From Melaminivora sp034675505 (GTDB lineage Bacteria > Pseudomonadota > Gammaproteobacteria > Burkholderiales > Burkholderiaceae_C), in assembly GCA_034675505.1 (NCBI GenBank), contig JAUCDD010000023.1, positions 62,001-126,000 of the forward strand: a DNA stretch of 64,000 bases, given 5' to 3'. The first letter of the stretch is position 1, and each line of letters starts with the position of its first letter. Shown here in pieces: positions 8,827 to 18,621 of the stretch. The notes under the pieces were generated by a model. It saw only the letters and a program-made list of their open reading frames with translations. It was not told where the DNA came from and ran no database searches. The translations under genes were made by a program, and so were the position numbers.

Positions 8827-8862
8827 ATGCCGGCGCCAATGGCCGGCATATAGCTATCAATT
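8827..8862. repeat. Dispersed gene-end repeat, copy 1
   Basis: The core GCCGGCGCCAAT is followed by TAGCTATCAA. It lies between the receptor stop and the CobN-like start. Related copies occur near 12254, 21939 and 45704. Confidence 0.6.
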
Positions 8863-8884
8863 AGTGAGCACACCATGGCCGGCA

Positions 8885-10852
8885 TCAGAACTCCAGCCGC
8901 GCGCTGGCGAACACGCGCCGGCCCTGTTCGGCGTAGCCGAACGCGGGCGACTTCTCGGCCAGGCGCACGTTGCCGAAGGGTTCTCCAGCCCGGCGCGCAG
9001 GGCCAGGCGCTGGCCGGCACCCACGGGCCAGGCGCGGCCCACGCTGGCGTTCCACAGGCGGTAGGCGGGCAGGCGCTCGCCGCTGCTGGTCTGGCTGCCG
9101 GTGTATTGCAGGCCCAGCTGCGCGTCCCAGCCGTGCGCCTGCCAGGCCAGGCGCGAGCTGGCGCTGGTGCCCGGCCGGTCGGACAGGCGCTGGCCGGGGG
9201 TGCTCTGGTCGCGCGTGCGCAGCAGCTCGTCGCGTCCACGCTCCAGCGCAGCTGCGGCGTGAGCGCCCAGGTGGCGCCCAGCTCCAGGCCCTGGATGTGC
9301 GCAGCGTCCACGTTGTCGTACTGGTAGGTGCGGCGCGGCCCGACCTGGCGCAGCAGGCGGTAAGTGATGAGCTGGCGCACCTCGGTGTGGAACGCCGTGG
9401 CGCGCAGCGACCAAGGTGTTCGCCGGCTGCCAGTCGGCGGCCAGCTCCAGCGAGTTGGACGTCTCGGGCCTGAGCGCCGCGTTGCCCAGGAAAGCTGTGC
9501 GGCCCCTCGGCGCCGACGTAATGGGGCGAGATCTGCTTGAGCGTGGGCGCCTTGAAGGCGTGGCCGTAGCCGCCCTTGACCACCAGCCGCGGGCTGGCCT
9601 CCCACACCAGGTAGGCGCGCGGGCTCAGCTCGGAGCCGAACAGGCCGTGGTGGTCGGCGCGCAGGCCCAGCGTGGCCAGCAGGCTCTGGCCCAGCGCGAA
9701 CTCGTCCTGCGCGAACAGCGCCTTGTGCGTCACGTCGTCGCGCCCGCCCGCCAGGCCGGCGTTGGCCAGCGCCTCGTTGCGCCATTCGCCGCCCAGGGTC
9801 AACTGGTGGCCGCCCAGGCGCGAGCTGGCGTGGCCGTCCAGCACCTGGTCGCGCATGTCCTGGTCGCGCGTGGGCGCCACGCCGCCCGTGCGGCTGTTGC
9901 GCACGCCCATCTCGCTGCGGTAGGCGCGCAGCTGCGCGCGCCAGCCGTCCATCTCGCCCTGCCAGCCGACGTGCGCCTGGCGGCGGCTGATGTCGTAGCG
10001 GTTGGCGTAGGCGACGCGGGCCGGGCTCACGTCGTCGTACCAGCGCCGCTCGTGGCCATCGGCGATGCCCGCCTGCAGCCGCTGGCCGGGCGCCAGGTCG
10101 AACTCGGCCTCCAGCCCCAGGCTGCGCGGGCGGCTGCCCTCGATCTCGCTGTAGCGCGCGTCCTCGGGCCGCGCCACGGCGTCGCGCCGGGCCAGCTCGG
10201 CGTTGACCGACAGGCGCGCCGCTCTCGCCCAGCGGGCCGGCGGCGTACAGCGAGGCCCCGGCCTCGGGCGCGCCGCTGCTGTCCAGCGCGTGCGCGGCGC
10301 GCAAGCCCAGCGCGCCCGACCAGCGGTCGGTGGGCTTTTTGGTGATGACGTTCAGCACGCCGCCCAGCGCCTCCGAGCCGTACAGGGCCGACATCGGCCC
10401 GCGGATGATCTCCACGCGCTCGATGGCCGAGACCGGCAGCCAGCCGTACTGGTAGTCCAGTGGCCGATCACGTCGTCGCTGGCGCTGATGCGCCGCCCGT
10501 CGATCAGCGTCAGCGTGTGCTTGCCCTCCAGGCCGCGCAACGCCAGCGTTTTGCGCCCGCCCACCTGGCGCGCGCTCAGGGTGATGCCGGGGGCGCCGCG
10601 CACGGCGTCCAGCAGGTCGGCGGCGTTGCGCTCGGCCAGCTCCTCGTGCGTGATCACGGTGACGCTGGCCGGCGCGGGGCGCGCGTCCTGCTCGGTCAGG
10701 GTGGCGGTGACGGTGACGGCGGGCAGCGCGGCGCTGGCAGGGCCAGCGGCCCAGGCCGCGCCAGGCAGGCACAGCGACGCAGCCACCAGGGCCAGGGGAC
10801 GGGCGCGCAGCGCGGCGCGCGGCGTCGAAGAGGGCAGGCAGGAAGAAGGCAT
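8885..10852 (-). pseudogene. TonB-dependent outer-membrane receptor, frameshifted (about six indels)
   Basis: Pieced together across frames, this is a receptor of about 655 residues. It has a signal peptide ending AWA, the plug start VTVTATLTEQDARPAPASVTVITHEEL, RGLEGKHTLTLIDGRR, and the plug end IERVEIIRGPMSALYGSEALGGVLNVITKKP. A 22-strand barrel follows, with GYGHAFKAPTLKQISP and LRPETSNSLELAADW, ending in a terminal-Phe strand FASARLEF. It resembles CirA/FepA/BtuB-type receptors. Apparent breaks lie near 10461 (one base missing), 10218, 9492 (extra A), 9413 (extra A), 9231 (one missing) and 8978 (one missing). No in-frame stop appears once these are corrected, so this is either recent decay or sequence error. 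It sits directly upstream of the CobN-like gene behind a Fur-type promoter. The ligand is unknown; heme, a siderophore or another metal-tetrapyrrole would fit. Confidence 0.85.
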
Positions 10853-11034
10853 GGGTGTCCAGCAAAAGACCGCAGTGGCTGGACACCGGCGAGCAAGGGC
10901 CGGCGTGGGGCTGGGCGGAAAGGAAACGAACGAACGAAGGGGGACAGGCAGGCACCGGACCCCCCGCCGGCACCGCTCCCGTGAGCGCCTGCAGGCGGGC
11001 CGGAGACGATGCCTCGAATTAGCGAAGCGACGGT

Positions 11035-11062
11035 AATGTAAACGAGAATTGTTCTTGTTCAA
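11035..11062 (-). promoter_or_regulatory. Fur-box-overlapped promoter of the receptor/CobN-like operon
   Basis: On the minus strand TTGAAC (11062-11057) and TACATT (11040-11035) are 16 bases apart, a reasonable sigma-70 promoter. Between and over them lies AACGAGAATTGTTCTTGTT (11041-11059), an inverted repeat with one mismatch per arm that closely resembles the GAGAAT-type Fur box of proteobacteria. This predicts iron repression of the receptor and the genes after it. The rest of 10853-11192 is GC-rich and shows no other clear signal. Confidence 0.7.
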
Positions 11063-11192
11063 CATATTTTGCGCAGGCCAGCCCCGCCGCTTCTGATCTT
11101 TGTCAACGCCGCCTGCACCGGCGCCGGCATTGCCCCGCGTGGCGGCCCCGCAGGCCTGCCGCCCGCGCGCCCCACCTCGCGGCCTGCCCATA

Positions 11193-11627
11193 ATGCGCAG
11201 CACCATGCCCATGCGCCGCCTGTCGCCCCGAATGCTCGCCCGCGTGCTGCTGGCGTGCTTTGCGCTGGTGCTGGCGCTGGCCTCGGCGGCGCCCTGGCTG
11301 CGCGCGGCGCCCTGGCTGCGCGCGGCGCAGGGGCTGGAGCGGCTGTGCAGTGCCTCGGGCCAGGTGCTGTGGGTGCCGGCCGCAGTGCCGGGCCGCGCCG
11401 ACCCCGCCGATGCCGCGCCCGGCCACGCGCTGGAATGTGCGCTGTGCCTGCCGGCACTGGCCGCCCCCCCGGCCGCCGCGCAGGCCGCCGCGGCCGGCCT
11501 GCCGCCCCTGCCGCGCGCCGTGGCCATGCCCCCGGCGCGCCACGCCGCGCCCTTGAGCCGCGCGGCCTTCCCGCCGCGCGCGCCGCCCGGGCCATTGCTT
11601 GTGCAATCGTCCGCGCGCGCGGCCTGA
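11193..11627 (+). CDS. DUF2946-type membrane/exported protein (copper-linked neighbourhood)
   Basis: A 144-residue protein with an N-terminal hydrophobic segment (LARVLLACFALVLALASAAPWL) and a CALCLPA motif (a CxxC), the hallmark of short DUF2946 proteins often found beside copper genes. A 36-base tandem duplication (11289-11324) repeats APWLRA within the N-terminal region. The ATG at 11193 is used; ATGs at 11205 and 11211 are equally possible. A PCu(A)C gene follows 109 bases later. Function is unknown; a role in periplasmic copper supply is inferred only from context. Confidence 0.6.
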   Translation: MRSTMPMRRLSPRMLARVLLACFALVLALASAAPWLRAAPWLRAAQGLERLCSASGQVLWVPAAVPGRADPADAAPGHALECALCLPALAAPPAAAQAAAAGLPPLPRAVAMPPARHAAPLSRAAFPPRAPPGPLLVQSSARAA

Positions 11628-11736
11628 CGCCCGGGCCGCCGGCGCGGCCGCCGCCTGGCGCGCCTGCCGCTCCCCTCCACATCCGGCCTGCGCCTGGCGC
11701 CCTGGCCTTCTTCACCGTTTCCAGAAAGAGTCATCC

Positions 11737-12231
11737 ATGTCCATCTCCGTCTCCATCCCCCGTGCCCTTGCCCGCCTGCCCGCCCTCCTGGCCCTGGGCC
11801 TGCTGGCCGGCGCCGCCCACGCCCAGGTCACCGTCCACGACGCCTGGGTGCGCGCCGCCGTGGCGCAGCAAAAGGCCACCGGCGCCTTCATGCGCCTCAC
11901 GGCCACGCAGGACAGCCGCTTGGTCGCCGCCAGCACGCCCATCGCCGGCGTGACCGAAATCCACGAAATGAAGCTGGAGGGCGACGTCATGAAGATGCGC
12001 GCCGTCCCGGCGCTGCAGCTGCGCGCCGGCCAGACCGTGGAGCTCAAGCCCGGCGGCCTGCACCTCATGCTGATGGACCTGCGCCAGCCGGTGGCGGCCG
12101 ACGCCAGCGTGCCGCTGACGCTGGTCTTCGAGGGCAGCGACGGCCAGCGCCAGAACGTGCAGGTGCAGGCCGGCGTGCGCGCCCTGGGCGCGGCGGCGGC
12201 CGCGCCAGCGCATGGCGGGCAGCATCGCTGA
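11737..12231 (+). CDS. Periplasmic copper chaperone PCu(A)C
   Basis: A 164-residue protein with a signal peptide ending AHA-Q (about residue 29) and a cupredoxin-like domain. The Cu(I) site H-x10-M-x21-H-x-M is exact: His76, Met87, His109, Met111. PCu(A)C proteins carry copper to the CuA or CuB sites of heme-copper oxidases, often with Sco. Both a Sco and a CuA subunit are encoded at 36110-40182, although not adjacent. A His at the very C terminus (GGQHR) may also bind metal. Confidence 0.92.
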   Translation: MSISVSIPRALARLPALLALGLLAGAAHAQVTVHDAWVRAAVAQQKATGAFMRLTATQDSRLVAASTPIAGVTEIHEMKLEGDVMKMRAVPALQLRAGQTVELKPGGLHLMLMDLRQPVAADASVPLTLVFEGSDGQRQNVQVQAGVRALGAAAAAPAHGGQHR

Positions 12232-12253
12232 TATTTTGGGCCTTTTGCCGCCA

Positions 12254-12297
12254 TTGCCGGCGCCAATAGGCGATATGTAGCTATGTAATCAATAGCA
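12254..12297. repeat. Dispersed gene-end repeat, copy 2
   Basis: The core GCCGGCGCCAAT (12256-12267) is followed by GTAGCTATGTAATCAATAGC. It lies directly after the PCu(A)C stop. Confidence 0.6.
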
Positions 12298-12349
12298 AAA
12301 CCTGGCGCTGCGGGCCTGCCCTGCAGCCGCACTGCCCGATAATGGTTCG

Positions 12350-12383
12350 CCCGGCGCCTGCTTTCCTGCGCGCCGGGTTTTTT
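12350..12383 (+). terminator. Terminator after the PCu(A)C gene
   Basis: The eight-base stem CCCGGCGC / GCGCCGGG is followed by TTTTTT, just upstream of the transporter gene. Confidence 0.75.
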
Positions 12384-12404
12384 CATTTCTTCAGCGGACA
12401 CCCG

Positions 12405-13634
12405 ATGCACCCTGACGCCCACAACCTCTGGCGCGGCCCGCGCTGGGCCCTGTCCGTCCTGCTGGCGCTGCTGGGCATGGTGGGGCCGTTCTCCATCGAC
12501 ACCTACCTGCCGGCCTTCGGCGCCATCGCGCGCTCGCTGGGCGCCACGCCGGTGGAGATGCAGCAGACGCTGTCGGCCTACCTGTTCGGCTTTGCCTTCA
12601 TGACGCTGTTCCACGGCTCGCTGTCAGACAGCTTCGGGCGCCGGCCGGTGGTGCTGTGGGGGCTGGCGGTGTTCACGCTGGCCTCGGCCGGCTGCGCGCT
12701 GGCGCAGACCACCGGCCAGCTGATCGCCTTTCGCGCGCTGCAGGGGCTGTCGGCGGGCGCCGGCATCGTGGTCTCGCGCGCCGTGATCCGCGACATCTAC
12801 CCGCCCGCGCAGGCGCAGCAGGTGATGAGCCAGGTGACCATCTTCTTCGGCGTGGCGCCGGCCATCGCGCCCATGGTGGGCGGCTGGCTGTCGGCGCACC
12901 TGAACTGGCACAGCGTGTTCTGGTTCCTCACCGGGGTGGGCGTGCTGCTGTGGCTGGCCAACTGGCGCCTGCTGCCCGAGACGCTGGCGCCGGCGCAGCG
13001 CCAGCCGCTGCACATGGGCAATTTGCTGCGCGGCTACTGGGAGCTGGGCAGCAGCCCGCGCTTCGTGCTGCTGGCGCTGGCCAGCGGCGTGCCGTTCAAC
13101 GGCATGTTCCTGTACGTGCTGACGGCGCCGGCCTTCCTGGGCGAGCACCTGGGCCTGGCGCCCACCGAGTTCTACTGGTTCTTCCTGCTCAACATCGCCG
13201 GCATCATGGGCGGCGCCTGGGCCAGCGGGCGGCTGGCCGGGCGCATCGCGCCGAAGCGCCAGATCCGCCACGGCTTCGTCATCATGCTGGCCATGGCGCT
13301 GTTGAACCTGGGCCTGAACCTGGCGTTCGCGCCCCATCCGCTGTGGGCCATGCTGCCCATCGCGGTGTTCTCCTTCGGCTGGGCCCTGATGGTGCCGGTG
13401 GTGACCCTGCTGGTGCTGGACCTGTACCCGCACCGCCGCGGCATGGCCTCGTCGCTGCAGGCCTTCGTGGGCTCGACGGCCAACGGCCTGGTGGCGGGCG
13501 TGGTGGCGCCGCTGGTCATGCACTCCACGCAGCTGCTGGCGTTGTCGTCGCTGCTGATGATGTGCATAGGCCTGGTGTCATGGGCGTACCTGCACCACCG
13601 CTGGCCGGAGATCGGGCGCACGGCGCACGGCTGA
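12405..13634 (+). CDS. Bcr/CflA-family drug exporter (MFS, 12 TM)
   Basis: A 409-residue major facilitator of the DHA1 drug:H+ antiporter type. The first helix carries the family motif GPFSIDTYLPAF, and GSLSDSFGRRPVVLWG is the loop 2-3 motif A. Motif C-like glycines lie in the fifth helix, and about twelve hydrophobic segments are seen. The start at 12405 gives MHPDAHNLW and follows a terminator hairpin. It likely exports small toxic compounds; the substrate cannot be predicted. It faces the GGDEF gene tail to tail. Confidence 0.9.
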   Translation: MHPDAHNLWRGPRWALSVLLALLGMVGPFSIDTYLPAFGAIARSLGATPVEMQQTLSAYLFGFAFMTLFHGSLSDSFGRRPVVLWGLAVFTLASAGCALAQTTGQLIAFRALQGLSAGAGIVVSRAVIRDIYPPAQAQQVMSQVTIFFGVAPAIAPMVGGWLSAHLNWHSVFWFLTGVGVLLWLANWRLLPETLAPAQRQPLHMGNLLRGYWELGSSPRFVLLALASGVPFNGMFLYVLTAPAFLGEHLGLAPTEFYWFFLLNIAGIMGGAWASGRLAGRIAPKRQIRHGFVIMLAMALLNLGLNLAFAPHPLWAMLPIAVFSFGWALMVPVVTLLVLDLYPHRRGMASSLQAFVGSTANGLVAGVVAPLVMHSTQLLALSSLLMMCIGLVSWAYLHHRWPEIGRTAHG

Positions 13635-13647
13635 GGCGCCGCCGCGC

Positions 13648-15116
13648 TCACCCGCCCCGGCGGCGGTCGGCCGGGGTGGAGGCGTAGAAGCGCGCCTTCT
13701 GCCCGTACATGGCCTGGTCGGCCTGCTGCACCGCCTGCTCCAGCTGCTCGCCGGCCGTGGCCACCGCGCCGCCCACGGAAAAGCTCAGCGCCTGGCCCGG
13801 GTAGAACTGGTTGTTCAGCTCCTGCAGCGACGTCAGGCGCTCCAGCATCGACTGCAGCGCGCGCTCGTCGCCGCCGGGCAGCAGGATGCTGAACTCGTCG
13901 CCGCCGATGCGCGCGGCGCACGCCGGCTGGTCCACGGCCTTGCCCAGCACCTCCCCCACCCGGCGCAGCATGGCATCGCCCGCCGCGTGGCCCTGCTCGT
14001 CGTTGATCGACTTCAGCCCGTTCAGATCGAGGACCAGCACGCCCACCGGCCACGGGCCCTTGCGCGACAGCCGGTTCAGCTCCTCGACGTAATAGGCGCG
14101 GTTGCGCAGCCCCGTCAGCACATCGTGCTTGCCCAGGTATTCGAGGTAGGCCTCGGCCTTCTTGCGCGCCGTGATGTCCACCAGCGACAGCAGCACGCGG
14201 CTCCAGTCGTGGCGGTGCTCGTGCAGCACGGCGAACTGCATGTGGATGTGCAGCGGCTCGCCGGCCAGGGTGTAGTTGACCACCTCGCGCTGCTGGTACA
14301 GCTTGCCGCCCCACAGGTCCAGCAGCTGCTCGGAGAACGACTCCCGCATCTCGTCGCGGAACATGCGGTGCGCCGCTCCCAGCAGCTCCTGCTTGCTGGA
14401 GGCGCCGAACATGTCCAGCGTGAGCTGGTTCACGTCTATCACCCGGATCTCGCGCATGCACTGCTCGACGAACTCGGGGTGTACCTTGATGAAGGTCTTG
14501 AAGTCGTCGATGCCGCGTGCGCGCGCACGTCCTCCAGCAGCCGCCGGACCTGGGTGAAGTCCTCGACCCACAGCGAGACCGGCGAATGCTCGAACAGGCC
14601 GCGCGCGTGGTGCTCGCTGCGCTCGACCTGTCGGCGCGCGCGCAGCGCCTCGGTGTTGTCCTCCAGCGAAACCAGCACGCGGTCCCAGCTGTCCTCGTGG
14701 CCGGCCAGGATGCGGCCGCGGATGTGCACGTCCAGGCGCCGGCCATCGAGCGCGTAGTTCACCGTCTGGTTGGAGAACTCGCTGGCGCCGTTCCACAGCT
14801 GCTCGATCTCGGCGATGACGTGCTCGCGCATGTCGCCGCTGAAGACCTGGGACAGGCCGGCCTCCAGGCTCGCCTGATCCGGCGCGGCAAACAGCTCCAG
14901 GGTGCGGCGGTTCACCTTCAGCACGCGGATGCTGGCGCCATAGTCGCCCAGCCGCTCCGGGTGCGCGCGCAGGTGCTGCGCCAGGTCGGTGACCCCTTCG
15001 CTGCGCCAGCGGGCGAACAGCGCGCGCACGGCGCTGAAATCCTCCAGCCACAGCGATACGGGCGCCAGCTCGAACATCTGTTCGAAGTCGGATGGCGAAG
15101 ACAAAGCGGATGACAT
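13648..15116 (-). CDS. Diguanylate cyclase with two PAS-like sensor domains (one frameshift)
   Basis: Makes cyclic di-GMP. After correction it has about 490 residues: two similar sensor modules, each starting near APVSLWLEDF / SPVSLWVEDF, then a GGDEF domain. The GGDEF signature is in ARIGGDEFSILLPGGDE, and KHDVLTGLRNRAYY marks the domain start. No RxxD inhibitory site precedes GGDEF. The repeated sensor modules look like an internal duplication. The frame breaks near 14518-14526 in a GCGCGCGCACGCGG stretch where one base seems missing. The ATG at 15116 has GGGAGG upstream; a second ATG at 15140 is possible. Read literally the product is cut after the first sensor module and part of the second. 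Confidence 0.85.
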
Positions 15117-15163
15117 GCAGGAACCTCCCGGAATGCGCACATTATCAAAGCCGCGCCGGCCAT

Positions 15164-15197
15164 GAAAAAAAGCCAGCCCTGCAATGGCAGGCTGGCT
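15164..15197 (-). terminator. Terminator after rhlE
   Basis: On the minus strand AGCCAGCC-TGC pairs with GCA-GGCTGGCT with one bulge, followed by a run of T. It lies 35 bases after the rhlE stop. Confidence 0.8.
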
Positions 15198-15232
15198 TTC
15201 TCTCGGGGGGTCAGCGCAGGGTGCGGCGCTGA

Positions 15233-17105
15233 TCAGCGGCCCGGGCGCTCGGTGCGGCGGTGCGGCTCGGCGCGCGGGGCGTAGGGCCGGCCGGCGCCTT
15301 GCGGCTTGGCAAAGGCCGGCTTGCCAGGACGGGCGAAGTCGCCACGCGGGAACTCGCCGCCGCGCGGGCCGGCGCTGCTGCGCTCGCGCACATCGCCGCC
15401 GAAGCCGCTCTTGCGTCCATACCCCTCGCCGTCGCGGCGCGGTGCATGGCCATGGGGCGCCGCGCCGTAGCCGGGCCCGCGCGGTGCGAAGCCGTCGCCG
15501 GCGCGAGCCGGACGCTGGTCATCGAAGCGTGCCGGGCGCTGGTCGTCGAAGCGGGCGTCGGCCCGGTCATTGAAGCGCCCGCCGTGGCTGCCGCGCTCGC
15601 TGCCGCCGCCCCGGCCGAAGCGCTCGCCGCTGCGGCCACGGCCGGCATCGCGGCCGCCCCGGCCGTTGCCGGCGAAGTCGCCGCCGCGCCCGCCGCCCTG
15701 CGGGAAGCGCTGCGTGGGCTCCAGGCCGGCCACCACCTCGGCCTTGAAGGGCTGGCGGCTATAGCCTTCGATGTCGAAGATGCGGCGGCGGTCGCGGAAC
15801 TCGGCGAACGTCACGGCCAGGCCGTCGCGCCCGGCGCGGCCGGTGCGGCCGATGCGGTGCGTGTAGTCCTCGGCCTTCATGGGCAGGCCGTAGTTGAAGA
15901 CGTGGGTGATGGTGGGCACGTCGATGCCGCGCGCCGCCACGTCGGTGGCCACCAGGATCTGCACCTGGCCGTTGCGCAGCGCCATCAGGCGGCGGTTGCG
16001 CAGGCCCTGGCTGAGCGCGCCGTGCAGCGCCACGGCGGAAAAGCCCGCCTGCTGCAGCTCGCCGGCCAGGCCGTCGCACTCGATCTGCGTGCTGGCGAAG
16101 ACGATGGCCTGGTCGATGGAGGTGTCGCGCAGCCAGTGGTCCAGCAGCTTCCTCTTGTGCTGGGCGTTGTCGGCCCAGTACAGCATCTGCTTGATGTTGG
16201 AGTGCTTTTCCTGGGGCGAGTCGATCTGCACCCGCTTCACGCTGGCGCCGCCGTCGTGCATCACGCGCATGGCCAGCTGCTGGATGCGCGGCGCAAACGT
16301 GGCGCTGAACATCATGGTCTGCTTGCGCGCGGCCGTCAGCTCGTTGATCTCGGCCAGGTCGTCGGAGAAGCCCAGGTCCAGCATGCGGTCGGCCTCGTCG
16401 ACCACCAGGAACTGCACCTGGTCCAGCTTGATCTGCATCGAGCGCTGCAGGTCCAGCAGGCGGCCGGGCGTGGCCACGACCAGGTTGGCGCCCTGCAGCT
16501 TGGCGATCTGCAGCTGGTAGGGCATGCCGCCCACCACGTTGGCGATGCGCAGGCCCTTGCAGTGCTTGACCAGCTCGATGGCGTCGTGCGCCACCTGCTG
16601 GGCCAGCTCGCGCGTCGGGCACAGCACCAGGGCGCCGGGCGTGGCGGCCTTGAAGTTGCGCGCAAGCTGTCGGGTTCTTGCGCTTGGGGCGCTTGGGCGC
16701 GGCTTCGCCGCGGGCGGCGGCCTCGGCGGCGGCGCGCTCATATTCGGCGCGGCCGGCCTCCTCCAGCGCAGCCTGCTGCTGCAGCAGCGTGTGCAGCACG
16801 GGCAGCAGGAAGGCAGCCGTCTTGCCGCTGCCGGTCTGGCTGGAGACCATCAGGTCGATGAAGCGGCCGGCTTCCTCGCCCGCGCCCATGGCCAGGGGGA
16901 CGACCTTGGCCTGCACGGCCGTGGGCTGGGTGTAGCCCAGGTCGCGCACGGCCTGCACCAGTTCGGGAGCAAGGCCCAGCAGCGTGAAGCCTTCGGCTGT
17001 GGCGCCGTCCTGCGTCGCGGCAGCCGCGGCAGTCTGGCCTTCGGAGAGAGGCAAAGTGGTATCGGCAGGCGCGGCTTGGCCCTGCACAGGCAGTTGTTCA
17101 GTCAT
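15233..17105 (-). CDS. rhlE: DEAD-box RNA helicase RhlE-type (one frameshift)
   Basis: An ATP-dependent RNA helicase of about 623 residues acting on rRNA and mRNA. Motifs seen are the Q-motif GYTQPTAVQAKVVPLAM, motif I SSQTGSGKT, Ia PTRELAQQ, TPGR, DEAD (VVDEADRML), SAT, and motif VI HRIGRTGRAGRDG. A long Gly/Arg/Asp-rich tail (about the last 130 residues, with RFDDQRPA repeated) should bind RNA. An insert of about 45 Ala/Glu-rich residues splits motifs I and Ia. The frame breaks near 16672-16674, where one C too many in CCC (G on the plus strand) disrupts KRKN-RQLARNFKAA. Removing it restores the whole protein, which points to sequence error or recent mutation. Confidence 0.9.
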
Positions 17106-17290
17106 GAATTTACTCAGGCAACGAGCGCCGCAGGCGCTACCCGCGGGGGCCTCGTCGATGGTTAAAAGACATCAACCATCAAACGAAACCGGGGCCGTAG
17201 CGGACGGCCCGGGCGGGCAATTGGTTTGCATGAGCGCCGCGCTGCGGGAGCGGTCGGCGTGCAAGGCCCGATGAATGAAGGGAGATGCGC

Positions 17291-17323
17291 AAAAAAACTG
17301 CACCACCCACCTGGGCAGTGCAG
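17291..17323 (-). terminator. Terminator after livK
   Basis: On the minus strand CTGCAC pairs with GTGCAG, with an inner CCCA/TGGG, followed by seven T. Confidence 0.75.
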
Positions 17324-17385
17324 CCGCGCATTATGGCACGATCCGGGTTTTCCCGCAGACCGTGCAGGGCTATCCGGCGCGCAGG

Positions 17386-18519
17386 TCAGTAGCTGGCCAG
17401 GGGCTTGGCCTTGCCGCCAGCGAACGTCATGACGACCACCGGAGCCTTGACGCGGTTGCCCTTGTCGTCATAGGCGTACTCGCCCATCACGCCCTTGTAG
17501 GGGTTCTGGTGCATGTAGGCGCCCACCTTGGCGGGGTCGATGGAGCCGCTCTTTTCCATGGCCTGGCCGATGTTCATGACCTGGTCGTAGTAGAACGGGC
17601 CGTACACGTCGGGCGCCTGGTTGTAGCGCTTCTTGAACTTCTCCTGGAAGGCCTTGGCGCCCGCGTCGTTGTCCGTGAGCATGCCGGCGTAGGCGCAGTA
17701 CACGGTGCCGTCCACCGCGTCGCCGCCCAGCTTGGGCATCTCGGGGCTGCACAGGGTGTCGCCGCCCAGGAGCTTGGCGCTGATGCCCAGCTGCTTGATC
17801 TGGCGCGCCATGGGCGCGGCCTGCGGGGCATAGCCGCCGTAGAAGATGGCCTCGGGCTGCTTGGCCTTGATGTTGGTGAGGATGGCCATGAAGTCGGTGG
17901 CCTTGTCGGTCGTGAACTCGCGGCCCACCACGGTCATGCCGAGCTTTTGCGCCTCCTTGGCGAACTCGTCGGCCAGGCCCTGGCCGAAGGCCGTGCGGTC
18001 GTCGATCACGGCAACCTTCTTGGCCTTCAGGTCGCGGGCGGCGTAGGCAGCCATGTTGGCGCCGGCCTGCACGTCGCTGGCGACGATGCGAAACAGGTTC
18101 TTGTAGCCGGCCTGGGTGATCTTGGGGTTGGTGCCCACGGTGGAGACCATGGTGCCGCCGCCGTCGTACACGCGCGAGGCGGGAATGGTCACGCCCGAGC
18201 AGTACGGGCCCATGACGTAGCGCACGCCGGTATCGACGAACTTCTGCGCCACGGCCACGCCGGCCTTGGCGTCGCACTGGTCGTCCTCGGACACCACCTC
18301 GAACTTGAGCGTCTTGCCGCCCACGTTGATCTTGCGCGCGTTCAGCTCCTCCACCGCCAGGCGCACGCCGTTGTCGTTGTCACGGCCGGCGAAGGTGTTG
18401 GGGCCGGACAGCGGGCCGCTGTGGCCGATCTTGACGACCTGCTCCTGGGCAAGGGCGCCGGTGGCGCAGGCCAGCGCGGCCGCAGCCACGAGGGAGGATT
18501 TGAACGGGAAGGTAAACAT
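17386..18519 (-). CDS. livK: Branched-chain amino-acid ABC transporter, periplasmic binding protein
   Basis: A 377-residue periplasmic binding protein of the LivJ/LivK (type I fold) family. The signal peptide ends GALA-Q near residue 25. The mature start EQVVKIGHSGPLSGPNTFAGRDNDNGVRLAVEELN is characteristic, as is the Cys pair in DDQCD / GPYCSG. It should deliver Leu/Ile/Val or a related ligand to a LivHMGF transporter. The permease and ATPase genes lie 11 kb away (29891-33481), so it may serve that system or another. It is flanked by its own terminator. Confidence 0.93.
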   Translation of the reverse strand: MFTFPFKSSLVAAAALACATGALAQEQVVKIGHSGPLSGPNTFAGRDNDNGVRLAVEELNARKINVGGKTLKFEVVSEDDQCDAKAGVAVAQKFVDTGVRYVMGPYCSGVTIPASRVYDGGGTMVSTVGTNPKITQAGYKNLFRIVASDVQAGANMAAYAARDLKAKKVAVIDDRTAFGQGLADEFAKEAQKLGMTVVGREFTTDKATDFMAILTNIKAKQPEAIFYGGYAPQAAPMARQIKQLGISAKLLGGDTLCSPEMPKLGGDAVDGTVYCAYAGMLTDNDAGAKAFQEKFKKRYNQAPDVYGPFYYDQVMNIGQAMEKSGSIDPAKVGAYMHQNPYKGVMGEYAYDDKGNRVKAPVVVMTFAGGKAKPLASY

Positions 18520-18621
18520 TGCAAGGGCTCCGATAGATGCCGCACAAAAAACGTCCGCGGCGGCGCCCGCGTAGTGGGCAGGCGCGCCGGGCCGGCATGT
18601 CCAGGTCTGGACAGCTGGCGA

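Noticed and set aside
4705..8853. A 1382-codon open frame on the plus strand, antisense to the CobN-like gene
   Set aside because: Its product is a low-complexity Arg/Gly/Ala/His/Gln sequence with no domains, as expected opposite a high-GC gene; the minus-strand frame has clear CobN motifs.
15260..16861. Plus-strand 533-codon frame opposite rhlE
   Set aside because: Antisense to DEAD-box motifs on the minus strand; Ala/Arg/Gly-rich with no family features.
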